From: Chelativorans sp.
GTDB lineage: Bacteria > Pseudomonadota > Alphaproteobacteria > Rhizobiales > Rhizobiaceae
DNA: 64,000 nt
Assembly: GCF_031180965.1 (NCBI RefSeq)
Contig: NZ_JAPSLH010000010.1
Coordinates: 1 to 64,000, forward strand
Direction of reading: 5' to 3'
Below, in pieces: positions 13,844 through 22,412 of the stretch. The stretch's first letter is position 1, and every line of letters begins with the position of its first letter. Below the pieces are notes generated by a model. That model made no database searches. It was given only the letters and a program-made list of their open reading frames with translations, and had not been told where the DNA came from. Made by a program: the position numbers and the translations under genes.

Positions 13844-13874
13844 TTGACCTCAAGTTGGCTTGAAGTCGTAGCAT
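13844..13874 (+). promoter_or_regulatory. MerR-type promoter with 19-bp spacer and operator dyad
   Basis: TTGACC (-35, 13844-13849) and TAGCAT (-10, 13869-13874) are separated by 19 bp instead of 17. The spacer is centred on a dyad, TCAAG-TTGG-CTTGA, extendable to 8-bp arms with one mismatch. This is the layout of promoters activated by MerR/SoxR proteins through DNA untwisting. It points at the MFS gene starting at 13908 and also overlaps the ribosome binding site of the divergent regulator gene. Confidence 0.7.
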
Positions 13875-13907
13875 CGCCAAGTGTCGATTTCAACAAGAGG
13901 ATTGGCG

Positions 13908-15134
13908 ATGGTGAGCGTGGCGAATGTGGGTGCTATGCCGGTCTGGCGAGACAGCCGCGCAATTGCGCTGTTGCTGGCGGCGACACTGACGGTCATGGCG
14001 AATGCAGCAATCAGCCCGGCTTTGCCCGGCCTGCAGCGCTCGTTCGCCGGCGATCCCAACGCAGCGATGCTGACGCGCATGCTGGTGACGGCCCCGTCAT
14101 TGAGCATTGCCCTGCTGGCTCCGCTGGCGGGCCTCGCAGTCGACCGGTTCGGGCGTCGCCGCCTGCTGCTCGCGGGCGTGATGCTTTTCGTGCTCGCTGG
14201 AAGTGCCGGGCTGTTCCTGCCTGATCTCCCGACGATTTTCGTGAGCCGCATTGTTCTTGGAGTCGCCGTTGCATTGATCATGACGGCGCAGACCGCCTTG
14301 ATCGGCGACTATTTCACCGGAGAGGCCAGAAGCGCTCTGACCGGATTGCAAATCTCGGCGCGAAACCTTGGCGGCTTGCTGTTCATCCTGCTGGCCGGCT
14401 GGGTCGCGGCAATCTCCCCTCGTTTCGCTTTCGCCGTCTATGCGCTGCCGCTTCTGCTGCTGCCGCTGATGTGGAAGGTGATCGTCGAACCGGGCCGGGC
14501 TTTGGCCCGTCAGGAAGGCGCCCCGGCAAGAGGGGCCGGAGAGCTGCCGGCTTGGCATCTGCTGCTTGCAGGCCTGGTATTCCTCCAGGCGTTGACGAAC
14601 ATGTTCTTCTTCATCATGCCGACGCAGCTGCCGTTCTACCTCGACACCCAGGGCTATGACAGCGCTATAATGACGGGCGTGACCCTCAGCGTGCTGATGC
14701 TCACCGGCGGGTGCCTCGCGCTGCTCTACTCCCGGATTCAGCGCGCCATCGGCTATGCCGGTGTCTTTGCCTTGGGCTATGCCGCCATGGCTGCCGGCTT
14801 CCTGCTGCTGATCCTGCAACAGGATTCCGTTCTGGTCCTTGCCGGCGCCGCGTTCATCGGGGCTGGTTACGCGGTAGTCTCGCCCACTTTCGTCGGCCTA
14901 ACGCTCAGCCTTGCGCCGCCGCAGCGCCGCGGCCTGGCAGGCGGCGTTCTGACGGCCTCGGTGTTCATCGGGCAGTTCTGCTCGCCCTTGCTCAGCACGC
15001 CAATGATCCTGGGCTTTGGATATGACGGGTTGTTCCTCGGCGTGGCCGTCCTTCTGGCCTCGATGGTCGCCGTCGCAATGATCGGCGGTGCCATGCGCCG
15101 GCGCCTCGCATCGCCCCTTCGGACTGGCGGTTGA
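13908..15134 (+). CDS. MFS transporter, drug efflux type
   Basis: A 408-residue, 12-helix major facilitator. The N-half motif between helices 2 and 3, GLAVDRFGRRRLLLAG, matches motif A (GxLaDrxGrkxxl), typical of proton-coupled efflux pumps. It probably exports a small toxic compound sensed by the divergent MerR protein. The ATG at 13908 has AGAGG 7 nt upstream; a GTG 9 codons earlier is an alternative. The substrate cannot be read from sequence. Confidence 0.85.
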   Translation: MVSVANVGAMPVWRDSRAIALLLAATLTVMANAAISPALPGLQRSFAGDPNAAMLTRMLVTAPSLSIALLAPLAGLAVDRFGRRRLLLAGVMLFVLAGSAGLFLPDLPTIFVSRIVLGVAVALIMTAQTALIGDYFTGEARSALTGLQISARNLGGLLFILLAGWVAAISPRFAFAVYALPLLLLPLMWKVIVEPGRALARQEGAPARGAGELPAWHLLLAGLVFLQALTNMFFFIMPTQLPFYLDTQGYDSAIMTGVTLSVLMLTGGCLALLYSRIQRAIGYAGVFALGYAAMAAGFLLLILQQDSVLVLAGAAFIGAGYAVVSPTFVGLTLSLAPPQRRGLAGGVLTASVFIGQFCSPLLSTPMILGFGYDGLFLGVAVLLASMVAVAMIGGAMRRRLASPLRTGG

Positions 15135-15332
15135 ATAGGTCATGCGCGGCGAAAGCGCGAAAAGCCGCGCCAGATGCCCGCCGGAGGTCGCAGCGGCCGT
15201 TCGCGTAACCACCGGCGGCCATCGGTCGGAGCTCTCCAGCGGTCGATAGTTTTTCTCCTCCGCTGTCGGTTCCGGCTGCCCTCGGGCGTCTTTCATGCGT
15301 CACACGAAGCCGCAACGCCGAAGGAGAGCGGA

Positions 15333-15992
15333 ATGAGAAAGATCATTGTTGGTGCGTTCGTAAGTTTGGATGGCGTCATGCAGGCGCCGGGAGGCCCGGA
15401 TGAGGATCCCACCGGCGGCTTCGGATTTGGCGGCTGGGTCGCCCCCCATTTCGATGAGACCCTGGGGGAGGCGGTGGGCGAGATGTTCGCCGCGCCTTTC
15501 GACCTCCTGCTCGGGCGCAAGACCTACGACATCTTTGCCGCGCATTGGCCCTATGTCGGCCCGGACGATCCGATCGGCCCGCTGTTCGACCGCATCAACA
15601 AATATGTGGCGAGCCGCAATCCGAACCTGAAGCTCACTTGGCAGAACAGCCATGCGCTGGGCCCCGACGCCGTCGCGGCGGTGAAGGAGCTGAAGCAGGG
15701 AGAGGGGCCAGACCTGCTCACCCAGGGGTCGACCGACTTCCTGAAGAGCCTGTTCGCGGCCGGACTCGTCGACGAGATCAACCTGTCGGTCTTCCCGGTC
15801 GTGCTCGGCAAGGGCAAGAGGCTGTTCGGAGATGGCTCCTTCCCGACCGCGCTGAGGCTGGTCAGCTCCAAAACCTCTAAGTCGGGAGTCACGATCAACA
15901 AGTATGTGCGCGCGGGCGAGATCGTCACCGGCTCCTTCGAGTTCGAGCAGCCGACGGAAGCCGAGCTGGAGCGGCGCCGAAACCTGACCTGA
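15333..15992 (+). CDS. dihydrofolate reductase family protein (RibD C-terminal-like)
   Basis: A 219-residue protein of the DHFR/RibD-C reductase superfamily (YyaP/YwjB-like). The N-terminal strand MRKIIVGAFVSLDGVMQAPG and the LLGRKTYDIFAAHWP segment are hallmarks. The late LLTQGSTDFLKSL and INLSVFPVVLGKGKRLF motifs form the NADPH-binding half. It is probably an NAD(P)H-dependent reductase of unknown substrate rather than a true folate enzyme. AAGGAGA sits 6 nt before the ATG. The gaps on either side (15135-15332 and 15993-16276) hold no gene I can support. Confidence 0.85.
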   Translation: MRKIIVGAFVSLDGVMQAPGGPDEDPTGGFGFGGWVAPHFDETLGEAVGEMFAAPFDLLLGRKTYDIFAAHWPYVGPDDPIGPLFDRINKYVASRNPNLKLTWQNSHALGPDAVAAVKELKQGEGPDLLTQGSTDFLKSLFAAGLVDEINLSVFPVVLGKGKRLFGDGSFPTALRLVSSKTSKSGVTINKYVRAGEIVTGSFEFEQPTEAELERRRNLT

Positions 15993-16276
15993 TCGTCCGC
16001 CACATCTCCCAGAATAGGCGGGGGGCCTCCAGCCCCTCGCCGGGCGAGCCATCTGCGACCTCGCATTTGCCCCGCCGCCGGGGCCTCGCTTCCTTTGAGC
16101 GCAGCGTCGGGCGGCGGCGCCGGACGACGCGTCCCTGGGGGGCCCGCTTCGTCGGCAGGCGGCGTCCTGCGCCGACTCTGCGATTAGGTTTCCAGTTTCC
16201 CGGTCGGACCCGATCCGTGTTCTAATCGTCGCGATTCCACGCGCCACCCTCGTTCCGCTTTACCGGTCCAGCCGCC

Positions 16277-18136
16277 ATGTCGTTTTCGGATTTCGTCTAC
16301 CGCCCGTTCGAGACGCTCATTCGTCCGCTGGACATCCCGGTGACGCCGCTCCCGTCGAGTGGGCCTTTCGCGCTGCTCATGCATTTCGCCTGGATGTTCC
16401 GCGGCGTGCTGGCGGCCGTCACCGTTCTGATGATCGGCGTCGAGTGCATCAATCTTGCCACGATCTGGGGCATCTCCTTCATCGTCGACGGCGTCACCAC
16501 GAAGGGCGCGGCCGCCTTTCTGCACGATCACTGGGTGACACTTGCCGTTCTCGCCCTGCTGGTCTTCCCCATGCAGCCGCTTTTGATCTTCCTCGGCAAC
16601 ACGCTGAACGCTCAGTCGGTGGCTGTCTGCATGCCGGCGGCGATGCAATGGCAGGGCCACAAGGCGGTCGAACGGCAGGACCTCGCCTTTTTCCATGATC
16701 TGTTCGCCGGCCAAGTGGCGGCGCGCATATCCCAGGTCGCTTCCGCCGTGCAGCAGCAGATCGTCGTCGCCTTTTACCAGATACCGCTTTTCCTGGTGCA
16801 GTTTGTCGGGTCGCTGGTCCTGCTCGGGGCGCTTTCCTGGCCGCTGGCGCTTCCGGTTTTCCTCTGGATTGTCGGCAACGTCGTCATCGCAGTGGCAGCC
16901 GTGCCGCATTTCTCCCAGCGTTCGCGCAAGACCGCCCGGGCGCGCAGCCTCATCGCCGGCGCGATGACCGACCTCTACAGCAACATCCAGATGGTCAAGC
17001 TGTTTGCGGCTGAGGACAGCGAGGCAGGGGCGATGCGCAGATTCATGGCCGAAGCCATCGAGGCCCAGCAACGCGAAAGGCGCATACACCTGACCACGGA
17101 CACGGGCGTGGTTCTTCTCAACGTGCTCCTTGTGCTCACCAACATTGCCATGGGGCTGTGGGGGCTCGTCGCCGGCTTTGTCACGGTCGGCGAGTTCGTC
17201 GCCTCGATCGCGATCGTGCAGCGGCTTTCAGCCAACGCCCGGGTCTTCCTGGGGATGGGCCAGCAAATATTCCAGGCGGTGGGCACGATCCGTGATGCGA
17301 TGCCGGTGGTCACCACGCCTCCCACCATAACCGATGCCCCGGATGCCAGACCGCTGACCGTCACTGCCGGCGAAGTCGTGTTCGATAGGGTGCGGTTCGA
17401 ATACCGGGAGGGACAACGCGTCATCGAGGATCTGTCGCTCACCGTGCGCGCCGGAGAAAAGGTCGGGCTCGTGGGTCTGTCCGGTGCCGGCAAGTCGACC
17501 TTGGTGAACCTGCTCCTGCGCTTCTTCGAGCTGCAGAGCGGCGCGATCTATATCGATGGCCAGGATATCCGCACCGTAACTCAGGCGAGCCTTCGGGAGA
17601 GCATCGGCGTGGTGACCCAGGATGTTTCGCTGCTGCATCGGTCCGTCGGAGACAATATCCGCTATGGCCGGCCGGGCGCGACGCAGGAGGAGATGGAGCG
17701 CGCCGCGGTTCTTGCCGAGGCTGACGGCTTTATTGCCGATCTCAAGGACGGCGAGGGGCGCACCGGCTACGATGCCTTCGTGGGCGATCGCGGAGTGAAG
17801 CTCTCCGGTGGTCAGCGTCAGCGCGTGGCGATCGCGAGGGTGTTGCTCAAGGACGCGCCTATCCTCATTCTCGACGAGGCGACCTCGGCTCTCGACAGCG
17901 AAGCCGAGGCGGCCGTCCAGGAAAAACTGGCGCTGCTGATGGAGGGCAAGACGGTGATTGCCATCGCCCACCGCCTGTCGACCATTGCGAAGATGGACCG
18001 GATCGTCGTGCTCGACAAAGGTCGCATCGTCGAGGAGGGGACGCCATCAGAGCTGCTCGAGCGCGACGGGCTTTATGCGCGGCTGTGGAAGCGGCAGACC
18101 GGCGGCTACATTGCCGACGCCATCGAGGGAGCATAG
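16277..18136 (+). CDS. ABC exporter, fused permease and ATPase
   Basis: A 619-residue half-transporter expected to work as a homodimer. Residues about 1-330 contain six membrane helices; the ATPase follows with Walker A GLSGAGKST, signature LSGGQRQRVAIAR, Walker B ILILDEATSALD and switch His in AHRLSTI. It belongs to the type IV exporter (MsbA-like) group for lipids, drugs or peptides; substrate unknown. A methyltransferase gene begins 7 bp downstream, so the two are probably cotranscribed. Confidence 0.92.
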   Translation: MSFSDFVYRPFETLIRPLDIPVTPLPSSGPFALLMHFAWMFRGVLAAVTVLMIGVECINLATIWGISFIVDGVTTKGAAAFLHDHWVTLAVLALLVFPMQPLLIFLGNTLNAQSVAVCMPAAMQWQGHKAVERQDLAFFHDLFAGQVAARISQVASAVQQQIVVAFYQIPLFLVQFVGSLVLLGALSWPLALPVFLWIVGNVVIAVAAVPHFSQRSRKTARARSLIAGAMTDLYSNIQMVKLFAAEDSEAGAMRRFMAEAIEAQQRERRIHLTTDTGVVLLNVLLVLTNIAMGLWGLVAGFVTVGEFVASIAIVQRLSANARVFLGMGQQIFQAVGTIRDAMPVVTTPPTITDAPDARPLTVTAGEVVFDRVRFEYREGQRVIEDLSLTVRAGEKVGLVGLSGAGKSTLVNLLLRFFELQSGAIYIDGQDIRTVTQASLRESIGVVTQDVSLLHRSVGDNIRYGRPGATQEEMERAAVLAEADGFIADLKDGEGRTGYDAFVGDRGVKLSGGQRQRVAIARVLLKDAPILILDEATSALDSEAEAAVQEKLALLMEGKTVIAIAHRLSTIAKMDRIVVLDKGRIVEEGTPSELLERDGLYARLWKRQTGGYIADAIEGA

Positions 18137-18143
18137 CACCGAA

Positions 18144-18575
18144 ATGGCGGCAGATCTGTCCCCGCGGCTTCTCGCCATTGTGAACGCCCTACCGCTGAGG
18201 GAGGGAATGCGTGTTCTGGAGATCGGGTGCGGACCGGGCGCCGCGGCCCGCGAGGTCGCGCGCCGGATCGGCAACGGCCACGTTCTGGCCATCGACCGCT
18301 CGGCGAAGGCGATCGCCCAGGCGCGAACCTTGTCTCAGGCCGAGATTACCTCCGGAAAGTTGAGCTTTCGCCAGGTTGCCGCCGAGGAGCTGGAACTGGC
18401 GCCGGGGGAGCCGCCCTACGATCTTGCATTTGCCGTGCGGGTCGGAGCCCTGGACGGCCGTCACCCGGAGGCTGAGCGTCAGGCAAAGCGCCGGATCGCG
18501 GCAGCGCTGACATCGTCGGGACGGCTGTTCATCGACGGCGGCGATCCGCTTCGCCAGATCGCCCTGGAGGATTGA
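18144..18575 (+). CDS. class I SAM-dependent methyltransferase
   Basis: A compact 143-residue Rossmann-fold methyltransferase. Motif I VLEIGCGPG (about residues 24-32) binds SAM, and the acidic residue after the second strand is in VLAIDRS. The region after motif II is short, so there is little substrate-binding domain. It lies 7 bp behind the ABC exporter, suggesting that it modifies the exported compound or belongs to the same pathway; this is inference. Confidence 0.82.
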   Translation: MAADLSPRLLAIVNALPLREGMRVLEIGCGPGAAAREVARRIGNGHVLAIDRSAKAIAQARTLSQAEITSGKLSFRQVAAEELELAPGEPPYDLAFAVRVGALDGRHPEAERQAKRRIAAALTSSGRLFIDGGDPLRQIALED

Positions 18576-18612
18576 CCTTCGGTCCGAGCTCTCTGGGAAG
18601 CGTTCCCACAAG

Positions 18613-19125
18613 CTATCGGCGGTTGTCCTCCGTTTCGAATGCCGGAGCAAATCTCAGCTCGCCATGTGGCGCGGGACCGAAAGAGACGATCCTTTGCACG
18701 TAGCGCCTCTCCAGGTTTCGGTACGATAGCCGACCGTCGCTCTCGAAACCCAGGCGGCCATAGATATCAGGGTTGCCGATCAGCGCACAGCCATGGGCGC
18801 CGCGCTCCTTGAGCATCTCCAATCCCTCTTGGATCAGGGCCTTTCCTACGCCCTGCCGTTGTCGCTCTGGCTGGACCGAGACCGGCCCTAGGCCGAACCA
18901 GCCATTGTGGCGGCCATCGATCGTGACGGGTGAGAACGCGACATGCCCTATGATCGATCGATCCTCGTCGGCCACTAGCGATAACGTCAGGTCGCCCGAT
19001 TCGCGCAGTGAGCGAATGATTTGCGCCTCCGATCCGTCGCTGAACGCCATGGGCGCGAACGCCGTTTGGGTCAGCCTATGGATCGCATCCTCATCGCCGG
19101 GGCATTCTTTCCGGATCAGCAACAC
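18613..19125 (-). CDS. GNAT family N-acetyltransferase (YhbS-like)
   Basis: A 170-residue GNAT protein. The acetyl-CoA motif ERQRQGVGKALI and the following GNPDIYGRLGFE segment match the YhbS group. The N-terminal RKECPGDEDAIHRLTQTAF is the first strand and helix. The substrate is unknown. It converges on the methyltransferase and diverges from the radical SAM gene, with a 123-bp gap that must contain both promoters. Confidence 0.88.
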   Translation of the reverse strand: MLLIRKECPGDEDAIHRLTQTAFAPMAFSDGSEAQIIRSLRESGDLTLSLVADEDRSIIGHVAFSPVTIDGRHNGWFGLGPVSVQPERQRQGVGKALIQEGLEMLKERGAHGCALIGNPDIYGRLGFESDGRLSYRNLERRYVQRIVSFGPAPHGELRFAPAFETEDNRR

Positions 19126-19248
19126 CCTTCCTCCTTTGCACTTGGCCCGCTGTCGATCTGGTCAGCTACTCCCAAGGTTCTATGCGGCCTTGCCGGCCCT
19201 GCAGACAAGCCCTATAACAGAACAAAAGAAGAACAATGGAGCCGATCC

Positions 19249-20481
19249 ATGCCGCTCAACCTGCTGCAGAAGCTGGAAATCCTCGCTGACGCCGCCAAAT
19301 ACGATGCCTCCTGCGTCTCGTCCGGCGGCGAAAAGCGCCGCGCAGGCGAGGGCATCGGCTCCGTTACGGAGCAGGGGATCTGCCACGCCTTCACCCCCGA
19401 CGGGCGCTGTGTTTCGCTCCTGAAGATACTGCTCACCAATTTCTGCATGTATGACTGCGTCTACTGCGTGAGCCGGCGGTCGAGCAACGTGCCGCGCGCC
19501 CGCTTCAGCGTCGACGAGGTGGTGAAGCTCACGCTCGATCTCTACCGCCGCAACTGCATCGAGGGACTGTTCCTTTCCTCCGGCATCGCCCGTTCGGCGG
19601 ACGAGACCATGGCCGATCTGGTGCGCGTCGCAAAGACGCTGCGGGAAGAGCATGCTTTCCGTGGCTACATTCACCTGAAGACCATCCCGGGCGCGAGCCC
19701 CGAACTCCTGAACGAGGCCGGACTTTATGCCGACCGGCTGTCGATGAATGTCGAATTGCCGGCAGAAGCTGCGCTCGAGCAACTCGCCCCGGAAAAGTCG
19801 GCCACGGAGATCAAGCGCGGCCTTGCCCGCACCCGGGCCCAGATCGAAGCGTCGGCGGAGCCCTCGCGCGCCGGAAGAGCCCGGCCGCCACGCTTTGCTC
19901 CGGCCGGGCAGAGCACGCAGATGGTGGTCGGCGCGGACTCGTCCTGCGACCGCGACATATTGCGCGCGAGCGCGGATCTTTATGCCTCGTATGCCCTGCA
20001 GCGGGTTTATTATTCCGCCTTCAGCCCCACCGGCCACCCTTCACCCAGCCTGCCGGACAAGGCGACGCCCCTGTTGCGCGAGCATCGGCTGTATCAGTGC
20101 GACTGGCTCCTTCGTTTCTACGGGTTCTCACTGCCGGAGGTGGAGGAAGCGATGCCGGGTGGCATGCTGGACCTCTCGGTGGATCCGAAGCTCGCCTGGG
20201 CGCTGACGCACCGCGAGGCCTTTCCAGTCGACGTCAACCGCGCCAGCCGCGAGATGCTGCTGCGGGTGCCCGGCCTTGGCACGCGAGCGGTGGACCGCAT
20301 CATCGCGGCGCGCCCCCATGCGCCGCTACGCCTTCCGGAGCTTGCCCGCCTCACCGGCTCGCTGAAGCGCATACGGCCTTTCATCGTCACACCGGATTGG
20401 CGGCCGACGGCGCTGCTGGACGGCCAGCGGCTCAAGCAAAGGCTGGTGCCCAAGCCGCAACAGCTTTCCCTCGGGCTGTAA
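19249..20481 (+). CDS. putative DNA modification/repair radical SAM protein
   Basis: A 410-residue radical SAM enzyme of the family annotated as putative DNA modification/repair. The [4Fe-4S] cysteines are C66, C70 and C73 in FCMYDCVYC, a CX3CX2C motif. The C-terminus contains a helix-hairpin-helix (NRASREMLLRVPGLGTRAVD) of the kind that binds DNA. The UdgX-fusion gene starts 1 bp after the stop, so the two are translationally linked. The family usually occurs with that partner; the chemistry is undetermined. The start MPLNLLQKLE follows TGGAG by 7 nt. An ATG at 19236 is out of frame. Confidence 0.9.
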   Translation: MPLNLLQKLEILADAAKYDASCVSSGGEKRRAGEGIGSVTEQGICHAFTPDGRCVSLLKILLTNFCMYDCVYCVSRRSSNVPRARFSVDEVVKLTLDLYRRNCIEGLFLSSGIARSADETMADLVRVAKTLREEHAFRGYIHLKTIPGASPELLNEAGLYADRLSMNVELPAEAALEQLAPEKSATEIKRGLARTRAQIEASAEPSRAGRARPPRFAPAGQSTQMVVGADSSCDRDILRASADLYASYALQRVYYSAFSPTGHPSPSLPDKATPLLREHRLYQCDWLLRFYGFSLPEVEEAMPGGMLDLSVDPKLAWALTHREAFPVDVNRASREMLLRVPGLGTRAVDRIIAARPHAPLRLPELARLTGSLKRIRPFIVTPDWRPTALLDGQRLKQRLVPKPQQLSLGL

Positions 20482-20482
20482 G

Positions 20483-21910
20483 ATGCTGAGCGTTCCTCTT
20501 CCGGAGGATTGCAGCGCGGAAGATTTTCGCGAAGCGGCACGGCGCTGCCTTGCGGCGAATCTTTCGCCGCAACAGGTGATGTTCGCCTGCGGGGACCGCC
20601 CTTCGCTGTTCGAGGAGACAGGGCTGGAGGTCGAGCCGGCCAGGCTGAATGTGCCCCGCAGCTTCGTCACGCTCGTCTCGAAAGTCGTGTGCCACAGCGC
20701 TGAGGACCGGTTCGCGCTGCTCTACCGGCTGCTTTGGCGGCTGCGCGGCGGCGAGCGCGGGCTGCTCGAAAGTCCCGCCGATCCTGATGCCATGCGGGCC
20801 GCACTATATGCCAAGGCGGTCGACAAGGATGTCTACCGCATGCACGCCTATGTGCGTTTCGCCGAACGCGAGGTCGATGGGAAGAAACTGTTCGTCGCCT
20901 GGCACGAGCCGCAGCACCGCGTGCTCAGGCTCGCGGCGCCCTTCTTCGTCGATCGCTTCAGCAACATGGACTGGCTGATCGCCACGCCGGTCGGAACGGC
21001 GGCCTGGCGCGAGGGCGTCCTCAGCTTCGGGCCACCGGCGGCACGCCCCTTGCGGCAGGGGGACGAGGTGCTGGACGAGCTTTGGAAAGCCTACTACCGC
21101 ACCACGTTCAACCCGGCGCGCCTGCGCGTGAAGGCGATGGTGGCGCAGATGCCGAAGCGGCATTGGGCTACCATGCCGGAAACCTCGCTCATTCCGGAAA
21201 TGGTGCATGCGGCCGGTGGCCGCGTGGACGCTATGCAGGAGCGCCCGCCCGACACGCCGCCGCGCTTTGCCGCCGCCGTCGCCGCCCGCATCGCCGAACC
21301 GCCGCGGCAGCCGGAAGAGGCCGCACCGCTCGACGCCATCGCGCGGGAGGTGCAGGCCTGTCGGCTCTGCCCGCTCCATGGTCCCGCGACGCAGCCAGTG
21401 CTCGGCGAGGGGCCGCCCCATGCTTCCATCATGTTCGTCGGCGAGCAGCCGGGCGACCAGGAGGATTTGGCGGGGAAGCCCTTTGTCGGCCCGGCCGGCC
21501 AGGTCTTCGACCGGGCGCTGGCCGAGGCCGGCATTGCTCGGCAGAAGGCCTATGTCACCAACGCGGTCAAGCACTTCAAGTTCGAGCCGCGCGGCAAGCG
21601 CCGCGTGCACATGAAGCCGTCCGCAGGCGAAGTGACAAAATGCCGGTTCTGGCTCGAGCGCGAGATCGCCGCCGTCAGGCCGAAGCTGATCGTTGCGCTT
21701 GGCGCGACGGCCATGCTGGGGCTCACCGGTCGCACCGTGGCGGTGACGAAGGAGAGGGGGCGCGTTTTGCCCTTTCAGGGCTGCTCCATCCTTGTCACCG
21801 TGCACCCGTCCTATCTGCTGCGGCTGCCCGACGCCGATCTCGCCGCGCTGGAATATCGCCGCTTCGTCGAGGATCTGCGCGTCGCGCAGCCCTGGTGCGA
21901 AGCGGCATGA
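20483..21910 (+). CDS. DUF4130-UdgX fusion, uracil-DNA glycosylase family
   Basis: A 475-residue two-domain protein. Residues about 1-250 are the DUF4130 domain (probable DNA metabolism). The rest is a uracil-DNA glycosylase of the UdgX type. It shows Fe-S cysteines C293 and C296 (CRLCP), motif A GEQPGDQED (320-328), the UdgX hallmark KRRVH (372-376) and the final HPSYL motif (H441). In characterised UdgX the His of KRRIH binds covalently to the abasic site after uracil removal; H376 is in that position. It forms an operon with the radical SAM gene, 1 bp upstream. Confidence 0.9.
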   Translation: MLSVPLPEDCSAEDFREAARRCLAANLSPQQVMFACGDRPSLFEETGLEVEPARLNVPRSFVTLVSKVVCHSAEDRFALLYRLLWRLRGGERGLLESPADPDAMRAALYAKAVDKDVYRMHAYVRFAEREVDGKKLFVAWHEPQHRVLRLAAPFFVDRFSNMDWLIATPVGTAAWREGVLSFGPPAARPLRQGDEVLDELWKAYYRTTFNPARLRVKAMVAQMPKRHWATMPETSLIPEMVHAAGGRVDAMQERPPDTPPRFAAAVAARIAEPPRQPEEAAPLDAIAREVQACRLCPLHGPATQPVLGEGPPHASIMFVGEQPGDQEDLAGKPFVGPAGQVFDRALAEAGIARQKAYVTNAVKHFKFEPRGKRRVHMKPSAGEVTKCRFWLEREIAAVRPKLIVALGATAMLGLTGRTVAVTKERGRVLPFQGCSILVTVHPSYLLRLPDADLAALEYRRFVEDLRVAQPWCEAA

Positions 21911-21954
21911 GATAGCGCCTGTCTCTGCCGCCCCGTGGTCTTCTAAACCGCGAA

Positions 21955-21984
21955 TTGACTTTTACGTAAATCAGGTGACAGTGT
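21955..21984 (+). promoter_or_regulatory. candidate promoter/operator of the MerR gene at 22017
   Basis: A perfect 10-bp palindrome TTTACGTAAA (21961-21970) directly follows a -35-like TTGACT (21955-21960). It lies about 47-56 bp upstream of the regulator start, the usual place for autoregulation. The -10 element is weak (ACAGTG at 17-bp spacing or AGTGTC at 19). Confidence 0.4.
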
Positions 21985-22016
21985 CCCTCCCGTCAGATCG
22001 CAGCCGGCGAGGGGGC

Positions 22017-22403
22017 ATGCGCGAATATTATACGATCACGGAACTCACGCGCGAATTCGGCATCTCCACGCGCACCCTGCGCTTTTACGAGGATGAGGGG
22101 CTCATCCATCCGGTGCGCCGCGGCCGCACGCGCCTCTACCGCCCCTCCGACCGCCACCTTGTCCGCCAGATCCTGCGCGGCCGGAGGCTGGGCTTTTCCA
22201 TCAACGAGATCCGCGAGATCATCCAGGTCTACAAGACGCCGCCGGGAGAGGTGGCGCAGCTCCACCTTCTCATCCAGAAGATCGAGGAGAAGCGGCAGGA
22301 CCTGCGCCAGAAGCGCCGCGACCTGGAGGACACGCTGCAGGAGCTCGACCGCGCCGAGGAGGCATGCGTCGAGCGCCTTGCCGAACTCGGCGTGAAGACC
22401 TGA
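22017..22403 (+). CDS. MerR family transcriptional regulator (LiuR-like)
   Basis: A 128-residue MerR regulator. The winged helix is ITELTREFGISTRTLRFYE followed by DEGLIHPVRRGRTRLY, then IRGRRLGFSINEIREII-type helices (here ILRGRRLGFSINEIREII) and a dimerisation coiled coil (about 80-122) rich in Arg/Lys/Glu. There are no cysteine sensors, unlike metal-responsive members. The overall form resembles LiuR-type regulators of branched-chain amino acid or fatty acid breakdown, but no such genes are adjacent. GAGGGGG lies close before the ATG. Confidence 0.85.
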   Translation: MREYYTITELTREFGISTRTLRFYEDEGLIHPVRRGRTRLYRPSDRHLVRQILRGRRLGFSINEIREIIQVYKTPPGEVAQLHLLIQKIEEKRQDLRQKRRDLEDTLQELDRAEEACVERLAELGVKT

Positions 22404-22412
22404 CCCCCGCGG

